64,000 bases of DNA, taken from Brucella intermedia LMG 3301 (GTDB taxonomy: Bacteria > Pseudomonadota > Alphaproteobacteria > Rhizobiales > Rhizobiaceae). The position numbers were made by a program, and so were the translations under genes. Below, piece by piece: positions 52,719 through 62,057 of the stretch. The stretch's first letter is position 1; each line of letters starts with the position of its first letter. Location of the stretch: assembly GCF_000182645.1 (NCBI RefSeq), contig NZ_ACQA01000002.1:1855001-1919000 (forward strand). Reading direction: 5' to 3'. Under the pieces are notes generated by a model. The model was not told where the DNA came from. It worked only from the letters and a program-made list of their open reading frames with translations, and ran no database searches.

Positions 52719-53354
52719 TTAGTTGGATAAACGAAGCCCATTTATCTGAATTCCCACGATCTCCTTAGCTAAGGTGATTTTGTCGTTTTCGGTTTCTGCG
52801 CTTCTCGGTTGATACCAAATGGACAACCAGTTGATCGCGCCGAGCACCGCCTTGGCAGCTATTGATATATCAACTTGCCGAATGCTGCCGTCCTCTATTC
52901 CATCGCGAATAGCCTGCTTGAATAAACCTTCGAAACGGCGCCGGATGGAAATAAGTTCGTTCAGTGTGCGGCGCTGATCTGGCGTGGTTGCTGCTAGCTT
53001 GTGCATATGGACGCCTTGCACCACGACGGCTTCGAAAGCGACGTTGGTCATCATGGCGAGCGCATGCGCCATGAGCATCTCCTCAAGTCGGTGCAGGCCC
53101 GAGCTGTTCATCGTCATGACCGGTTCGACAGCCTTGAACAGCCGATCCATACCTTCGCGATGCACGTCGAAAAACAAATCCGTCTTCGACGAGTAGTAGT
53201 GATAAATGCGCCCTTTGGTCGAACCCATCCTGCGCGCCACATCATCAATGCTTGTTGTGGCGAAGCCTTGCTCCATGAAGCACTGAGCGGCGGTTTCCAG
53301 GATTACGACATTCCCGGTACTGTCCGTTCGGTTATTACGGCGGCTTTCAGCCAT
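52719..53354 (-). CDS. TetR-family transcriptional regulator of the catabolic cluster
   Basis: 211 aa. HTH: ILETAAQCFMEQGFATTSIDDVARRMGSTKGRIYHYYSSKTDLFFDV; C-terminal ligand domain with IRRRFEGLFKQAIRDGIEDG and AVLGAINWLSIWYQP, typical of fatty-acid/acyl-CoA-responsive TetR proteins. ATG 53354 has GGAG 8 nt upstream; an upstream ATG (53375) lacks one. Divergent from the maoC operon, with a palindrome (53440-53455) between them that recurs before the enoyl-CoA hydratase gene, so it probably represses both. Confidence 0.93.
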   Translation of the reverse strand: MAESRRNNRTDSTGNVVILETAAQCFMEQGFATTSIDDVARRMGSTKGRIYHYYSSKTDLFFDVHREGMDRLFKAVEPVMTMNSSGLHRLEEMLMAHALAMMTNVAFEAVVVQGVHMHKLAATTPDQRRTLNELISIRRRFEGLFKQAIRDGIEDGSIRQVDISIAAKAVLGAINWLSIWYQPRSAETENDKITLAKEIVGIQINGLRLSN

Positions 53355-53439
53355 CTGCTTCTCCGATTTATGCATAGGTAAGCGGCAGCTTAGCAAATTT
53401 CGATGTCAGAATGCCACTAGACAGAGCTACGTTCAAGTG

Positions 53440-53455
53440 CATACTACTCAGTATG
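53440..53455. promoter_or_regulatory. Probable TetR operator (site 1)
   Basis: CATACT-ACTC-AGTATG, a perfect 6+6 palindrome with a 4-nt centre, midway between tetR (-) and maoC (+). The same half-sites and spacing recur at 58497-58512. Confidence 0.8.
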
Positions 53456-53505
53456 TTGTTAAGTAATGGGCTACTGTCCATTTCTCGACGCTTGGAGGAT
53501 GTAAT

Positions 53506-53970
53506 TTGGAAACTAGCCCTAATTCTGTTGCGTGTGCACGCCCAGCAGACGCACAAAGCCAGCCCCTTTATTCGGACTGGATCAAGATCGATCAGCAGCT
53601 TGTGGATCGGTTTGCAGATGTGATTGACGATCATCAATTCATTCATACCGACCCGGCACGCGCAGCGGCGGAAAGTATTTTCGGCGGAACTATCGCCCAC
53701 GGTTTTCTCCTGCTTGGTCTGTTGACCAAGCTCAGTCGCCAGGTATTGCCGGAGGTTGCAAGTGGCACGATTGAAGTCAACTATGGTTTCGACAAGGTTC
53801 GCTTCCTTTCACCAGTAAAGGTGGGAGCTTCCATTCGAGGTGTGTTCAGCTCCAAATCGGTTCAACCAAAGGGTAATGGTCAGCTCCAGTCCCTTGCAGC
53901 GACTATTGAAATCAAAGACGAAACCAAGCCAGCACTCGCCGCTGACTGGCTCATACTGACAGTAGGTTGA
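53506..53970 (+). CDS. MaoC-like (R)-enoyl-CoA hydratase
   Basis: 154 aa hot-dog-fold dehydratase adding water to enoyl-CoA. Catalytic motif FADVIDDHQFIHTDPARAAAESIFGGTIAHGFLLLGLL (Asp/His pair D..H-x-D) and VNYGFDKVRFLSPVKVGASIRG. The start is a TTG at 53506, justified by GGAGG 7 nt before and the lack of an in-frame ATG. First gene of maoC-SDR-thioesterase-thiolase operon, under TetR site 1. Confidence 0.9.
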   Translation: METSPNSVACARPADAQSQPLYSDWIKIDQQLVDRFADVIDDHQFIHTDPARAAAESIFGGTIAHGFLLLGLLTKLSRQVLPEVASGTIEVNYGFDKVRFLSPVKVGASIRGVFSSKSVQPKGNGQLQSLAATIEIKDETKPALAADWLILTVG

Positions 53971-53977
53971 GGACCAC

Positions 53978-54892
53978 ATGGCTATTTCTTTCGAGAATCG
54001 TGTTGCAATCGTAACGGGTGCAGGCGGTGGACTTGGGCGTGCTTATGCCCTTGAGCTTGCAGGGCGCGGCGCAAAAGTCGTCGTGAACGATTTTGGCGGC
54101 AGCCGTGATGGCACCGGCGGCACCTCTGAAGCGGCGGAAAAGGTCGTTGCGGAGATACGCGCCAGGGGCGGCGTCGCCATTGCTGATGCGGGCAATGTCA
54201 CGAAGTTGGAAGATATGCAGGCGCTGGCAAAGCGCACAGTCGAAGAATTCGGTCGCATCGATATTCTCATCAACAATGCCGGGATCTTGCGTGACAAGAG
54301 CTTCGCGAAAATGGAAATGGCTGATTTTCGCGCGGTGGTGGATGTGCATCTTATTGGCTCGGCCAACGCCAGCCGTGCCGTCTGGGACATTATGAAAGGC
54401 CAAAACTTTGGCCGCATCCTGATGACGACGTCCACGTCGGGCGTCTATGGCAATTTCGGCCAGTCCAATTATGGTGCGGCGAAGGCGGGGCTCGTCGGTC
54501 TGATGAATGTGTTGCATTTTGAGGGTGATAGATATGACATTCATGTCAATGCGATTGCCCCGACAGCGGCAACCCGTATGACAGGCGATGTGCTGGACGA
54601 GGAAATGCTGGTGCGTCTCGCACCCGAAAATGTGGTTCCTGCGGCTCTCTTCCTTGTCAGCGATCAGGCGCCAAGCCGCACCATGCTTCTGGCAGGCGCG
54701 GGCACTGTAGCCCGTATGGCGATTGTGGAAAGTGAAGGCGTTTATCTGCCGAAAAGTGAGCGGACGCCAGAAGCCGTTGCTGCTGCTTTCAAAAAGATCG
54801 GCGACATATCCAACTTTATCGAGACCGATGCCGGTTTGGCGCATGTTGATCGCATTATCGCGACCTCCCGCGCACATGAGGTCATCGAATGA
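53978..54892 (+). CDS. SDR-family 3-hydroxyacyl-CoA dehydrogenase (MFE-2-like)
   Basis: 304 aa. NAD-binding VAIVTGAGGGLGRAYALELAGRGAKVVVNDFGG with the insert typical of peroxisomal multifunctional enzyme 2 dehydrogenases (GTGGTSEAAEKVV), NNAGILRDKSFAKM, catalytic Ser-Tyr-Lys in TSTSGVYGNFGQSNYGAAKAGL. Oxidises the (R)-3-hydroxyacyl-CoA produced by the MaoC hydratase just upstream (7-bp gap). Confidence 0.93.
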   Translation: MAISFENRVAIVTGAGGGLGRAYALELAGRGAKVVVNDFGGSRDGTGGTSEAAEKVVAEIRARGGVAIADAGNVTKLEDMQALAKRTVEEFGRIDILINNAGILRDKSFAKMEMADFRAVVDVHLIGSANASRAVWDIMKGQNFGRILMTTSTSGVYGNFGQSNYGAAKAGLVGLMNVLHFEGDRYDIHVNAIAPTAATRMTGDVLDEEMLVRLAPENVVPAALFLVSDQAPSRTMLLAGAGTVARMAIVESEGVYLPKSERTPEAVAAAFKKIGDISNFIETDAGLAHVDRIIATSRAHEVIE

Positions 54893-55356
54893 CGGCCTCA
54901 AAACCCCGCCCCAAGGCTGAACCACGGTCAGCCTATCGGGAGTTTTATCAGATGCAGACGCGTTGGAGCGACATGGACATTTATGGCCATGTCAACAACG
55001 TCGTCTATATGCAGTATTGCGATGCCGCACTGAACCGATCGCTTATTGCGGCGGGTGCACTGGATCTGCTTGGCTCCACGCCCATTGGTATCGTTGCGCG
55101 CAATTCGACGAATTATTTCGCCGAGATTTCCTACCCGGACAATGTCGCTGTTGGGGTTCGTGTCGAGCATATCGGCAATACCAGTCTGCTGTGGGGATTT
55201 GGCATTTTCAAGGATGGCGAAGAGCTGGCCGCAGCTAAAAGCGAATATGTGCATGTCTATGTCAACCGAGACACGCGACGCCCGGTTGCGCTGACCCCGG
55301 AGCTGAGACAATTGGCCGAAAGGCTTTACGTGCCCGCGTCAGCGGAGGAGATCTGA
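54889..55356 (+). CDS. Acyl-CoA thioesterase (4HBT hot-dog family)
   Basis: 155 aa. [30 protein letters not shown] carries the catalytic Asp-x-x-(F/Y)-GHVNN pattern; [22 protein letters not shown] completes the hot-dog core. Start overlaps the SDR stop (ATGA) and its stop overlaps the thiolase ATG. Probably releases CoA from a pathway end product or rescues trapped CoA. Confidence 0.92.
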   Translation: MTASKPRPKAEPRSAYREFYQMQTRWSDMDIYGHVNNVVYMQYCDAALNRSLIAAGALDLLGSTPIGIVARNSTNYFAEISYPDNVAVGVRVEHIGNTSLLWGFGIFKDGEELAAAKSEYVHVYVNRDTRRPVALTPELRQLAERLYVPASAEEI

Positions 55357-56558
55357 TGAGAGAAGCTGTAATCGTATCAACTGCACGCACGCCGATTGGC
55401 AAAGCCTATCGCGGAGCCTTCAACGATACGACCGCGCCAACCCTAGCAGGCCACGCGATTGCCGCTGCAGTGGAGCGCGCCGGTATTGATAGCGCGGAAG
55501 TGGAGGATGTCGTCCTTGGTGCGGCACTTCAGCAAGGCTCGACCCACATGAATATCGCCCGTACATCCTTGTTGCGGGCTGGCCTTCCGGTTTCCGTTCC
55601 GGGCCAGTCTATGGATCGCCAATGCGCGTCCGGCCTGATGGCTATTGCCACAGCGGCCAAGCAGATTACCGCCGATGGTATGACGATTGCCATTGGCGGT
55701 GGCGTGGAGCAGATATCGCTGGTGCAAAACGAGCATATGAACGTCTATCGCTGGCGCGATCCGTGGCTGACGGAGCATCTGCCCGCCACCTATATGAGCA
55801 TGATCGAAACAGCGGAGATCGTTTCGGCGCGTTATGGCATATCGCGTGAGGCGCAGGACGAATATGCGTTGCAATCGCAGCAGCGCACTGCCGCCGCGCA
55901 GGTCGCAGGTCGCCTTAACGCCGAGATCGTCCCGATCCGCTCCACCATGCTGGTCAAGGACAAGACCACCGGAGAAGTCTCCGCGAAAAACGTTGAGCTG
56001 GCTATGGACGAAGGCAATCGTTCCGAAACGACTCTGGAAGGCTTGCGCGGATTGAAGCCTGTCTTTTCCGATGGTCAGACGATAGCACAGGGTCACTTTA
56101 TCACTGCTGGCAACGCCTCGCAATTATCGGACGGCGCCTCGGCATCGGTGCTGATGGAAGCGAAGGAGGCTGAAAAACGGGGGCTTTCGCCGCTCGGTAT
56201 CTATCGCGGAATGGCTGTAGCCGGATGTGAACCGGACGAGATGGGTATCGGCCCTGTTTATGCCGTGCCGAAACTGCTCAAACAGCATGGCCTGACGGTC
56301 GATGATATCGATCTGTGGGAATTGAACGAAGCCTTTGCGGCGCAGGTGCTTTATTGCCGCGACAAGCTTGGCATCGATAATGAAAAGCTGAACGTGAGTG
56401 GCGGCGCTATTTCGATTGGCCATCCCTATGGAATGTCGGGCGCGCGAATGACCGGGCACGCCCTCATCGAAGGCAAACGGCGCAATGGACGCTATGTGGT
56501 GGTAACCATGTGCGTCGGCGGTGGCATGGGTGCTGCGGGCCTGTTTGAAATTTGTTGA
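55356..56558 (+). CDS. Thiolase (acetyl-CoA acyltransferase)
   Basis: 400 aa. Cleaves 3-ketoacyl-CoA. Nucleophile Cys in [27 protein letters not shown]-like segment, C-terminal [33 protein letters not shown] and general-acid Cys in [17 protein letters not shown]. Full length. Last gene of the operon, followed by a terminator. Confidence 0.96.
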   Translation: MREAVIVSTARTPIGKAYRGAFNDTTAPTLAGHAIAAAVERAGIDSAEVEDVVLGAALQQGSTHMNIARTSLLRAGLPVSVPGQSMDRQCASGLMAIATAAKQITADGMTIAIGGGVEQISLVQNEHMNVYRWRDPWLTEHLPATYMSMIETAEIVSARYGISREAQDEYALQSQQRTAAAQVAGRLNAEIVPIRSTMLVKDKTTGEVSAKNVELAMDEGNRSETTLEGLRGLKPVFSDGQTIAQGHFITAGNASQLSDGASASVLMEAKEAEKRGLSPLGIYRGMAVAGCEPDEMGIGPVYAVPKLLKQHGLTVDDIDLWELNEAFAAQVLYCRDKLGIDNEKLNVSGGAISIGHPYGMSGARMTGHALIEGKRRNGRYVVVTMCVGGGMGAAGLFEIC

Positions 56559-56566
56559 TGGAAACG

Positions 56567-56597
56567 AAAAAGGCCGGTGAAAACCGGCCTTTTTTTA
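56567..56597 (+). terminator. Rho-independent terminator after thiolase
   Basis: AGGCCGGT, loop GAAA, ACCGGCCT followed by eight T. An 8-bp GC-rich stem 12 bp after the thiolase stop; the A-run upstream lets it also act on the minus strand. Confidence 0.95.
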
Positions 56598-56630
56598 TAA
56601 GATTGCCTGCGTTGCGATCAATATGCGGCT

Positions 56631-56825
56631 TTATAAATCGACAGGGCATCCGCCTCTGGCCGGCTCAGTGATCCGAGCTTGCGCTCCCTTGTCGGTGACG
56701 ATAACGACGCTCTTGCCCAGCAAACGCTCTGTAATATCAACCATTTTCGCCAGCCCGCCGGTTTGTTGCACGATAGATGGCGTGGTGTTGATGACGAAGT
56801 TTGTTTCAGGTCTGTCGATTTTGAG
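56631..56825 (-). pseudogene. Iron-containing alcohol dehydrogenase N-terminal fragment
   Basis: Starting a few bases after the ligase stop: KIDRPETNFVINTTPSIVQQTGGLAKMVDITERLLGKSVVIVTDKG, matching the opening of Fe-ADH enzymes (first strand and NAD-binding beta-alpha-beta). It then becomes unrelated and stops at 56631. The expected ATG is CTC, so the start is also lost. Suggests the ligase operon once encoded an Fe-ADH. Confidence 0.6.
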
Positions 56826-56828
56826 AGA

Positions 56829-58421
56829 TCAGCTTGCGCGCTTGGCGTTGAAATCGCGATCGATTGTATCTCCGGTAATGCCTTGGCTGCGTAGGATATG
56901 TTTCTGGATTTTACCGCTTGACGTCTTCGGCAAAGAATCCAGAATTCGTACATAGCGAGGCACCATAAAGCGGGGCAGGCGGCCTGTTAGAAACTCCAGC
57001 AGTTCTCCAGCATTGATTTGGTGGCCTTCGACAGGGGTTACGGCGATAAGAACTTCATCCTCGCTCAATTCGCTTGGCACCGCGATAGCCGCGCACTCTT
57101 TGACGCTGTCGTGGAAAAGCACTTCGGCTTCCAAAGCGAAGGAAGAGATATTTTCGCCCCGCCGTCGGATGATGTCTTTCAGACGATCAACGAAGAAATA
57201 GACGCCATTTTCGTCCTTGCGAAAGCTATCGCCTGTGTGAAACCAGCCGTTGCGCATGGCTTCGACGGTAGCTTTCGGATTGTTGTAGTAACCTTTCATC
57301 AAGGCCCAGGGGCGGTCGGAACGAATGACCAACTCACCGGCTGTGCCATCGGGCAGCTCGATATCGTTCTCGTCAACGATGCGCAGCTGATACCAGGGGC
57401 GCGGTGTTCCCGCGATTCCCTTTTGCGAAATCCCGGGTCCGGCAACGAGTGGGCTAGCGATTTCGGTCATGTTGTAGATAGTCCAGGCCTCGACGCCAAA
57501 TCTTGCCGCAAATAAGGGGCCATCCTCGCCAAATGGGGTAATGAAGGCGCGTCGCAGCGGGTGGTTGCGATCATCCGGTGAAACCGGCTGTTTCAGAAGG
57601 AAACTCGCCATGACGCCTAGCAACAGGCAATAGGTCGAGTTCGTTTCCCGCACCGCCTGCCAGAAATGCTGCGTTTTGAACTCGCGCATCATGCCAATCG
57701 ACAGCCCGCGCGCCAGCATCGCATAGACATAGAGCGTGGAGCCGCAATGGAAGATCGGACCACAAATCATACAACGGTCCGTTTCATCCACGCACTCGAA
57801 GGCGTCGGGACCCATCGTGTAAAGTTGCACATAAGAGGTCACGACGCCCTTGGCATTGCCGGTCGTGCCCGACGTATACATGATGGCAAGCGTGTCCCAC
57901 GGCTCAATCGGCGTGTCGAGGGCAAGTTCGCTCTCGCTAACGGTTTCCACGTCAGTCAAAGGCAGGATTTCCACCCCAGCAATGGCGCAGCTTGCAGAGC
58001 CTTCGACCACCAGGACTTTGCGCAGCTTGCCGGGGGCAACGTCCAGCAATCGCTCCACCAGATCGGCATGGGCAACCATCAGCGCGGCATCCGCATCGCC
58101 CAGGATATGTTCCAGGGAGCGCCCGAGTGCTGCAGTGTTTATGGGGACATAGACCGCCCCGATATAGTTGATTGCGAACCAGGTAGTGAGCAAATCCGGG
58201 CCGTTACCCATAAAACAAAGCACATGATGGCCACGTTTCACGCCGTGTGATTGAAGCGTCGCCGCCCGCTGACGGACGCGGTCTCTGGTCGTTTTGTAAT
58301 CCCATTCGGTCGAAGGCCAAAAATGCACGAATGGTGCTGCGGGGCGCTCCGCTGCATGTCGATCGAGAAGATATCGCAACACGGAATGGCTGCGGTCGAG
58401 CGCGCGCTGGTCTGGCGTCAT
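56829..58421 (-). CDS. AMP-dependent acyl-CoA ligase (CaiC-like)
   Basis: 530 aa class I adenylate-forming enzyme activating a carboxylic acid with ATP and CoA. A3 motif LAIMYTSGTTGNAKGVVTSY, YNMTEIASPLV, DGTAGELVIRSDRPWALMKGYYNNPKAT, WFHTGDSFRKDENGVYFFVDRLKDIIRRRGENIS and catalytic Lys in PKTSSGKIQKHILR. Closest in style to crotonobetaine/carnitine-CoA ligases. ATG 58421 has AGGAGG. Divergent from the enoyl-CoA hydratase gene, sharing a control region with TetR site 2. Confidence 0.93.
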   Translation of the reverse strand: MTPDQRALDRSHSVLRYLLDRHAAERPAAPFVHFWPSTEWDYKTTRDRVRQRAATLQSHGVKRGHHVLCFMGNGPDLLTTWFAINYIGAVYVPINTAALGRSLEHILGDADAALMVAHADLVERLLDVAPGKLRKVLVVEGSASCAIAGVEILPLTDVETVSESELALDTPIEPWDTLAIMYTSGTTGNAKGVVTSYVQLYTMGPDAFECVDETDRCMICGPIFHCGSTLYVYAMLARGLSIGMMREFKTQHFWQAVRETNSTYCLLLGVMASFLLKQPVSPDDRNHPLRRAFITPFGEDGPLFAARFGVEAWTIYNMTEIASPLVAGPGISQKGIAGTPRPWYQLRIVDENDIELPDGTAGELVIRSDRPWALMKGYYNNPKATVEAMRNGWFHTGDSFRKDENGVYFFVDRLKDIIRRRGENISSFALEAEVLFHDSVKECAAIAVPSELSEDEVLIAVTPVEGHQINAGELLEFLTGRLPRFMVPRYVRILDSLPKTSSGKIQKHILRSQGITGDTIDRDFNAKRAS

Positions 58422-58495
58422 GTTCTGAATTCCTCCTACTCGGCCGCAACTAAACCGCCAAAACAGGCCTGTTGCAAACCTATTCGGAATATGCA

Positions 58496-58513
58496 ACATA
58501 CTCGGTAGTATGT
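58496..58513. promoter_or_regulatory. Probable TetR operator (site 2)
   Basis: ACATACT-CGGT-AGTATGT, a perfect 7+7 palindrome with a 4-nt centre between the ligase (-) and the enoyl-CoA hydratase (+). Its inner 6+6 half-sites equal those of site 1 at 53440-53455. Confidence 0.82.
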
Positions 58514-58540
58514 CAAAGTGAAAACCTGAGGAATGTGGAA

Positions 58541-59281
58541 ATGGCCATAGTCGATATAAGGCGTGAAGGACCGATTGCGGTGGCGCGCTATGACCGTGGC
58601 GGTAAGGCCAATGCTCTCAATGAAGAATCGATAACTGCGCTCATACAGGCGGCGGACGAATTATCAGCGGATGACAGTGTCCAGGTTGTTATCCTAACAG
58701 GAACCGAAAGTCGTTTCTCCGGTGGAGTGGACCTGACGGACGAGAATCTGTGGCGCGTCAACGCGGGCGCTGTCACACGCCATACGTCCATGTCGCTTGG
58801 CGGCGTCATGTGTGATCGGTGGCGGTTGCTGCCACAGATCACTATAGCAGCGGTTGAAGGCCCGGCGATTGGTGGCGGCGGCATTCTGGCTTTGGCAACC
58901 GATTTCCGCGTGATGGCTGAGGGGGCCTTCTTTCAGTTTCCTGAAGTTCGTCTGGGCATGACGCTAGGCTGGGGCGGACTGCCGTTACTTTCATCGCTGA
59001 TCGGTCCGACACGCGCCAAGCGTGCGCTTTTCGCCAATGAACGAATTGGCGGGCAGGACGCGCTTCATATGGGGCTTTGCGACAAGTTTTCACCGGCCGG
59101 TGGCGCGGTCGAAACCGCCAAGCGCTTCGCGCAGACCATCGCTGAATGCCCGCCCATGGGCTTGCGGATGACGAAAAGAGCCATTGATCAGGAACACCGC
59201 GCCAACTGGGCCGCATCTTACGAAGCCGACCAGTTTTATCTGGCGAGACTGATTGCGGAAAGTAGCAGCCAATCGGGCTGA
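58541..59281 (+). CDS. Enoyl-CoA hydratase/isomerase family protein
   Basis: 246 aa crotonase-fold protein. IAVARYDRGGKANALNEESITAL opening, oxyanion-hole segments SRFSGGVDLTDE and IAAVEGPAIGGGGILALATDFRVMAEGAFFQFPEVRLGM. The second catalytic Glu of classical hydratases is not clearly recognisable, so isomerase or hydrolase activity is possible. GAGGAA before ATG 58541. Leads the operon with the branched-chain-type transporter genes. Confidence 0.9.
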   Translation: MAIVDIRREGPIAVARYDRGGKANALNEESITALIQAADELSADDSVQVVILTGTESRFSGGVDLTDENLWRVNAGAVTRHTSMSLGGVMCDRWRLLPQITIAAVEGPAIGGGGILALATDFRVMAEGAFFQFPEVRLGMTLGWGGLPLLSSLIGPTRAKRALFANERIGGQDALHMGLCDKFSPAGGAVETAKRFAQTIAECPPMGLRMTKRAIDQEHRANWAASYEADQFYLARLIAESSSQSG

Positions 59282-59309
59282 CACATTTATAATTTGGGAG
59301 GAGGAAAAC

Positions 59310-60512
59310 ATGAAAATGAAATCAATGATGCTTTCGGGTGCTTTTGCCACCATGGTGCTCGCAAGCCCGACCTTGGCAGAACCGGTTAGACTGGGCGTGT
59401 TGACGGATATGTCCGGCATGAATTTCGATCTTGCAGGCGACGGGTCGGTCGTCGCGGCTAAGATGGCTGTGGAGGATTTCGGGGGTAAGTTGAATGGCGA
59501 GCCTATCGAAGTCATCGTTGGAGATCATCAGAATAAGCCTGACATCGGGTCCACTCTGGCACGTAGCTGGATCGATGAGAAGAACGTCAAGGCAATTATC
59601 GACGTCCCCACGTCCTCGGTCGCAATGGCCGTGCAGGAAATCACCCGCAACAAGGATGTGGCGTTTCTGGCGTCCACCGCAGGCTCTTCGGATTTGACGG
59701 GGAAAGCTTGTTCACCCACGACCGCGCAATGGACCTGGGACACCTATGCGCTTGCCAACGGAACGGGACGCGCCATGACACAGGAGGGGGGCAAGAAATG
59801 GTACTTCATTACTGTTGACTACACCTTCGGTCATGCGCTTGAGCGCGATACTGCGGAAGCCGTCAAGGCTAGCGGCGGTGAAGTCGTGGGCTCTGTGCGT
59901 CATCCGCGCGAAACCACCGATTTCTCTTCGTTCCTGTTGCAGGCGCAAGCATCGGGCGCTGACGTTATTGCTCTTGCTAACTCGTCGGGCGATACAATGA
60001 CCGCCCTTAAGCAGGCGAATGAATATGGGATAGCGCAAGGTGGCCAGAAAATTGCAGGAATGCTGCTGTTTCTCTCCGACGTGCACAGCGTCGGTCTCGA
60101 AACTGCAAAGGGCCTGACACTGACTACCGGCTTTTACTGGGATTATGATGACCAGACCCGTGCTTGGTCGAAGCGCTTCGGGGAACGAATGAACGGCAAG
60201 ATGCCGACCATGGTTCATGCTGGCGTTTATTCGTCTGTCATGAATTACCTCAAAGCTTCCGAAGCTGCAAAATCCACCAGCGGCAAGGCTGTGCTCGACA
60301 AGATGCGCACCATGGACATTAACGATTTCTTCGCCCGAAACGCCAAACTGCGCGAAGATGGTCGCATGGTCCACGATATGTATCTCGTTCAGGTTAAGTC
60401 GCCGGAAGAATCCAACGGCCCGTGGGACTATTACAAGGTTCTGCGCACCATCCCGGGTGATGAAGCGTTCCGTCCGCTCGATAAAAGCGGCTGCCCGCTT
60501 GTGAAGCAGTAA
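59310..60512 (+). CDS. Branched-chain-type ABC transporter substrate-binding protein
   Basis: 400 aa, type I periplasmic binding fold. Signal peptide (MLSGAFATMVLASPTLA), then VRLGVLTDMSGMNFDLAGDGSVVAAKMAVEDFGG, VIVGDHQNKPDIG, STAGSSDLTGKACSPTTAQWTWDTYALANG. This is the subgroup that carries carboxylates and aromatic acids rather than leucine. GGGAGGAGG before ATG 59310. Lower GC than the ATPase and permease genes that follow. Confidence 0.93.
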   Translation: MKMKSMMLSGAFATMVLASPTLAEPVRLGVLTDMSGMNFDLAGDGSVVAAKMAVEDFGGKLNGEPIEVIVGDHQNKPDIGSTLARSWIDEKNVKAIIDVPTSSVAMAVQEITRNKDVAFLASTAGSSDLTGKACSPTTAQWTWDTYALANGTGRAMTQEGGKKWYFITVDYTFGHALERDTAEAVKASGGEVVGSVRHPRETTDFSSFLLQAQASGADVIALANSSGDTMTALKQANEYGIAQGGQKIAGMLLFLSDVHSVGLETAKGLTLTTGFYWDYDDQTRAWSKRFGERMNGKMPTMVHAGVYSSVMNYLKASEAAKSTSGKAVLDKMRTMDINDFFARNAKLREDGRMVHDMYLVQVKSPEESNGPWDYYKVLRTIPGDEAFRPLDKSGCPLVKQ

Positions 60513-60526
60513 AAGAGGCTGGTTGA

Positions 60527-61345
60527 ATGAACGCAGCAACTGGCAATATGACGGCCCTGCATGAAGCAGGGCCGGACGATGGCGGCTCATCCGGCGGCCG
60601 GACGGTTTTGTCGGCGCGCGGACTGGGCAAGTCCTTTGGCGGCTTTCACGCGGTGAGGAACGTCGATCTCGATGTGGAACATGCCCGCGTCCACGCGCTG
60701 ATCGGGCCGAATGGCGCGGGCAAGACGACCGTTTTCAACCTCCTGACCAAATTCCTGCAGCCATCGAGCGGCGAGATCACGCTTCTGGGCGAAACCATCA
60801 CCAGAGCCGATCCGGCCCGGGTGGCGCGCATGGGGCTGGTGCGCTCGTTCCAGATTTCGGCAACCTTTCCGCATCTGACGGTGCTGGAAAACGTCAAGGT
60901 CGCGCTGCAGCGCCCCAACGGGCTTGCCACGCAGTTCTGGCGTCCGTTGTCGGCGCTCGACCGGCTCGACGCGCAGGCGATTTCGCTTCTGGAGCGCGTC
61001 GGCCTTGCCGATGCCCGCCATGCGCTGGCCGCCGACCTGTCCTATGGCCGCAAGCGCGCGCTGGAGATCGCCACCACGCTGGCGCTCGATCCCAAGGTGC
61101 TGCTGCTCGATGAGCCGATGGCCGGCATGGGCCATGAGGACGTCCACACCATCGCCGCCCTCATCGCCGATGTGGCGAAGGACCGCGCGGTGCTGATGGT
61201 CGAACACAATCTCAAGGTGGTGGCCGACATTGCCCACCACGTCACGGTGCTGCAACGCGGCGAAATACTTGCCTCCGGCAATTATGCCGCCGTCTCGAAG
61301 GACGAGCGCGTGCGCACCGCCTATATGGGAACCGAACATGAATAG
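60527..61345 (+). CDS. ABC transporter ATP-binding protein LivG type
   Basis: 272 aa. Walker A GPNGAGKTTVFNLLTKF, signature region DLSYGRKRALEIATTLAL, Walker B VLLLDEPMAGMGHED, H-loop MVEHNLKVVADIAHHV. The N-terminal 20-residue extension is unusual and low-complexity. Stop overlaps the livF start by 8 bp. Confidence 0.95.
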   Translation: MNAATGNMTALHEAGPDDGGSSGGRTVLSARGLGKSFGGFHAVRNVDLDVEHARVHALIGPNGAGKTTVFNLLTKFLQPSSGEITLLGETITRADPARVARMGLVRSFQISATFPHLTVLENVKVALQRPNGLATQFWRPLSALDRLDAQAISLLERVGLADARHALAADLSYGRKRALEIATTLALDPKVLLLDEPMAGMGHEDVHTIAALIADVAKDRAVLMVEHNLKVVADIAHHVTVLQRGEILASGNYAAVSKDERVRTAYMGTEHE

Positions 61346-62057
61346 AGGCCAACCGTTATTGTCCGTGCGCGGGCTCAATGCCTGGTATGGCGAAAGCCAT
61401 GCCCTGCACGGCGTCGACCTCGACATCTGGCCCGGCGAGACGATCACGCTTCTGGGCCGCAACGGCGTCGGCAAGACGACGACGCTGCGCGCCATCATGG
61501 GCATCATCCGCAAGCGCACCGGCACCATCACGCTCGACGGCAAGGACATCATGCGCGTGCCGTTGCACCGCATCGCCTATGCGGGCCTGGGCTTTGTTCC
61601 CGAAGAACGCGGCATCTTCGCCACCTTGAACGTGCACGAAAACCTGCTTTTGCCGCCGGTCGTCGCCAGGGACGGCCAGAGCGCCATGTCGCTCGATGAG
61701 ATCTACGAACTCTTTCCCAACCTGCATGAGCGCCGCAACAGCCCCGGCACCAAGCTGTCGGGCGGTGAGCAGCAGATGCTGGCGATTGCGCGCATCCTGC
61801 GCACCGGCGTCAAGGTGCTGCTCCTCGACGAGCCGACCGAGGGGCTTGCGCCCGTCATCGTGCAGCGCATCGGCGATGTGCTGGTGGAACTGAAGAAACG
61901 CGGCATGACCGTGCTTCTGGTCGAGCAGAACTTCCGCTTTGCCGCCAAGGTCGCCGACCGCTTCTACCTCATGGATCATGGCGTGGTGACGGACAACTTC
62001 CCCACCGCCGAACTGCCCGCCCGCATGGCAGAACTCACGCATGCATTGGGGGTCTGA
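61338..62057 (+). CDS. ABC transporter ATP-binding protein LivF type
   Basis: 239 aa. Walker A GRNGVGKTTTLRAIMG, FVPEERGIFATLNVHENL (LivF hallmark), signature LSGGEQQMLAIARIL, Walker B VLLLDEPTEGLAPVI, VLLVEQNFRFAAKVADRFYLMDHG. Overlaps livG and abuts livH. Confidence 0.96.
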   Translation: MNRGQPLLSVRGLNAWYGESHALHGVDLDIWPGETITLLGRNGVGKTTTLRAIMGIIRKRTGTITLDGKDIMRVPLHRIAYAGLGFVPEERGIFATLNVHENLLLPPVVARDGQSAMSLDEIYELFPNLHERRNSPGTKLSGGEQQMLAIARILRTGVKVLLLDEPTEGLAPVIVQRIGDVLVELKKRGMTVLLVEQNFRFAAKVADRFYLMDHGVVTDNFPTAELPARMAELTHALGV

